DNA of 64,000 nucleotides from a bacterium (GTDB lineage Bacteria; Sumerlaeota; Sumerlaeia; SLMS01; JAHLLQ01): assembly GCA_020444065.1 (NCBI GenBank), contig JAHLLQ010000001.1:992001-1056000 (forward strand), in the 5' to 3' direction. Within the stretch, counting starts at the first letter, position 1, and each line of letters opens with the position of its first letter. Positions 63,229 to 64,000 of the stretch are shown piece after piece. Below the pieces are notes generated by a model. The model ran no database searches. It was not told the DNA's origin and was given only the letters and a program-made list of their open reading frames with translations. The position numbers and the translations under genes are program-made.

Positions 63229-64000
63229 ATGTTGAGTGTCTGGAGGATCTTGGCCCCGCTGGCAGCGGGCTTGTTCCCTTTCACATCTTTCGCCACGCAA
63301 ATGCTCGAGGAGTTCGGGGGCGGTGAATTGCCTTTGGCGCCTCACACGAACTGCATTTCAGACGCGGAGCGAGAGGCCGCGATGGCGAAGGTCGAAGCCT
63401 TCCGCGCAGCCAATCCGGAGGCTGCACGCGCCGAAGGACCAACGCACTATCCGTTCTATCCGCAAGCTGGCAGAATCTGGGATGACATCTTCCCCGGCAG
63501 TTTCTTCGATGTCGATCCGAGCCCGGGCATCAGCGACTACGAATGCACTGGCTACACGTACGATTCACACCAGGGTATCGACACAAGCATCGCGACGTGG
63601 GTACGGAAAGACATCGGCGTCCCCGTCTATGCGGCACTGCCAGGGATCGTTGCCGCAGTCGCGGATGGAAACTTCGATGAGCAGACGGATTGGAACCCGA
63701 ACAACAAAGCCAACTACGTGATCATCGATCACGGCAACACGCACCAGACGTGGTACTGGCACCTGAAGAACGGCAGCGTTGCGGTGGAAGTTGGAGAGAC
63801 CGTGCGAGCCGGCCAGCAGATTGCCATGACTGCAAGCAGCGGTATGAGCACCGGCCCGCATCTGCACTTCGAGTCCCGATTCGATGGTTCTCCCTACGAT
63901 CCCTTTGTAGGCACTTGCCATCCAGGCGAGAGCGGTTTCGAAAGCCAGCCGTCATTTCGCCGCGACCTATTCCTGCGCGAATTCATCGTCACCAAGGAAG
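63229..64000 (+). CDS. M23/LytM-type zinc endopeptidase, 3' truncated
   Basis: 257 codons are visible and the frame leaves the window. N-terminal hydrophobic segment (RILAPLAAGLFPFTSFA) is a signal peptide. Zinc ligands: H114 and D118 in SHQGIDTS, and H213 in the GPHLHFE motif; the M23 fold also has GQQIAMTASSG. The domain has an insertion (DGNFDEQTDWNPNNKANY) between the first strand pair. Members cut peptidoglycan cross-links. Cys residues at 48, 106 and near 239 suggest disulfides. Positioned just after the GT39-like gene, 68 bases downstream. Confidence 0.88.
   Translation, partial: MLSVWRILAPLAAGLFPFTSFATQMLEEFGGGELPLAPHTNCISDAEREAAMAKVEAFRAANPEAARAEGPTHYPFYPQAGRIWDDIFPGSFFDVDPSPGISDYECTGYTYDSHQGIDTSIATWVRKDIGVPVYAALPGIVAAVADGNFDEQTDWNPNNKANYVIIDHGNTHQTWYWHLKNGSVAVEVGETVRAGQQIAMTASSGMSTGPHLHFESRFDGSPYDPFVGTCHPGESGFESQPSFRRDLFLREFIVTKE

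Overview
The window is about 60% G+C and reads as a chromosomal segment of a Gram-negative (diderm) bacterium. Evidence for two membranes is a type IV pilus secretin operon (pilMNOPQ order), lipoprotein signal sequences, a SurA/PpiD-like foldase and an ABC-dependent (Wzm/Wzt) surface polysaccharide locus. A 1403-residue secreted protein ending in a dockerin-like calcium loop, and a protein carrying the YR..G..P..L motif common in planctomycete-type secretomes, suggest a deep-branching lineage (PVC, Sumerlaeota or Hydrogenedentota-like). No rRNA or clade-defining marker is present, so the phylum is a guess.

Layout. 1-4.4 kb: end of a periplasmic prolyl isomerase gene with a clean terminator, an HD/GrpB fusion, and two tandem paralogous membrane proteins of unknown family. 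4.4-23.8 kb: surface glycan locus. It has sugar-nucleotide genes (wecB, nucleotidyltransferase, legB-like dehydratase, DegT aminotransferase, GNAT acetyltransferase, GDP-fucose synthase-like), eight glycosyltransferase-like proteins, three methyltransferase-like proteins, one sulfotransferase, and an exporter whose permease (wzm) and ATPase (wzt) lie in two facing gene sets. Most minus-strand genes from wzt to 12.85 kb overlap by 1-4 bases and form one coupled operon; part of it is clearly more AT-rich than the surroundings.

23.9-30.4 kb: a degenerate NifU-like protein, a three-helix membrane protein, and a GntR(YtrA)-type regulator-ABC ATPase-permease-611 aa membrane protein operon with a perfect palindrome at its promoter. 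30.4-37.5 kb: haem operon on the minus strand (methyltransferase, CcsA/HemX-like, hemA, hemC-hemD fusion, hemB, hemL) closed by a strong terminator; it covers glutamyl-tRNA to uroporphyrinogen III. 37.6-45.1 kb: NAD-kinase-like protein and gmk, a YiiX-type amidase with its LacI regulator, a GT-C glycosyltransferase and a lipoprotein with Gly-His-Pro-Ser-Met repeats.

45.2-53.5 kb: a secreted metzincin-type metalloprotease with its own promoter, then secG, aroB, a methyltransferase and miaB. 53.6-64 kb: a DUF900-type hydrolase lipoprotein, an integral membrane protein with the three motif positions of presenilin/signal-peptide-peptidase aspartyl proteases, the pilQ-P-O-N-M operon, a second GT-C transferase, and a truncated M23 endopeptidase at the right edge.

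The most novel-looking items are the presenilin-like protein beside the pilus operon, the tandem membrane paralogs, the 611-aa partner of the YtrA-type transporter, the NifU-like protein with a cysteine-rich tail, the altered NAD-kinase fold protein, and the split sulfated-glycan export locus. No tRNA, rRNA, CRISPR array, insertion sequence or phage gene was seen.
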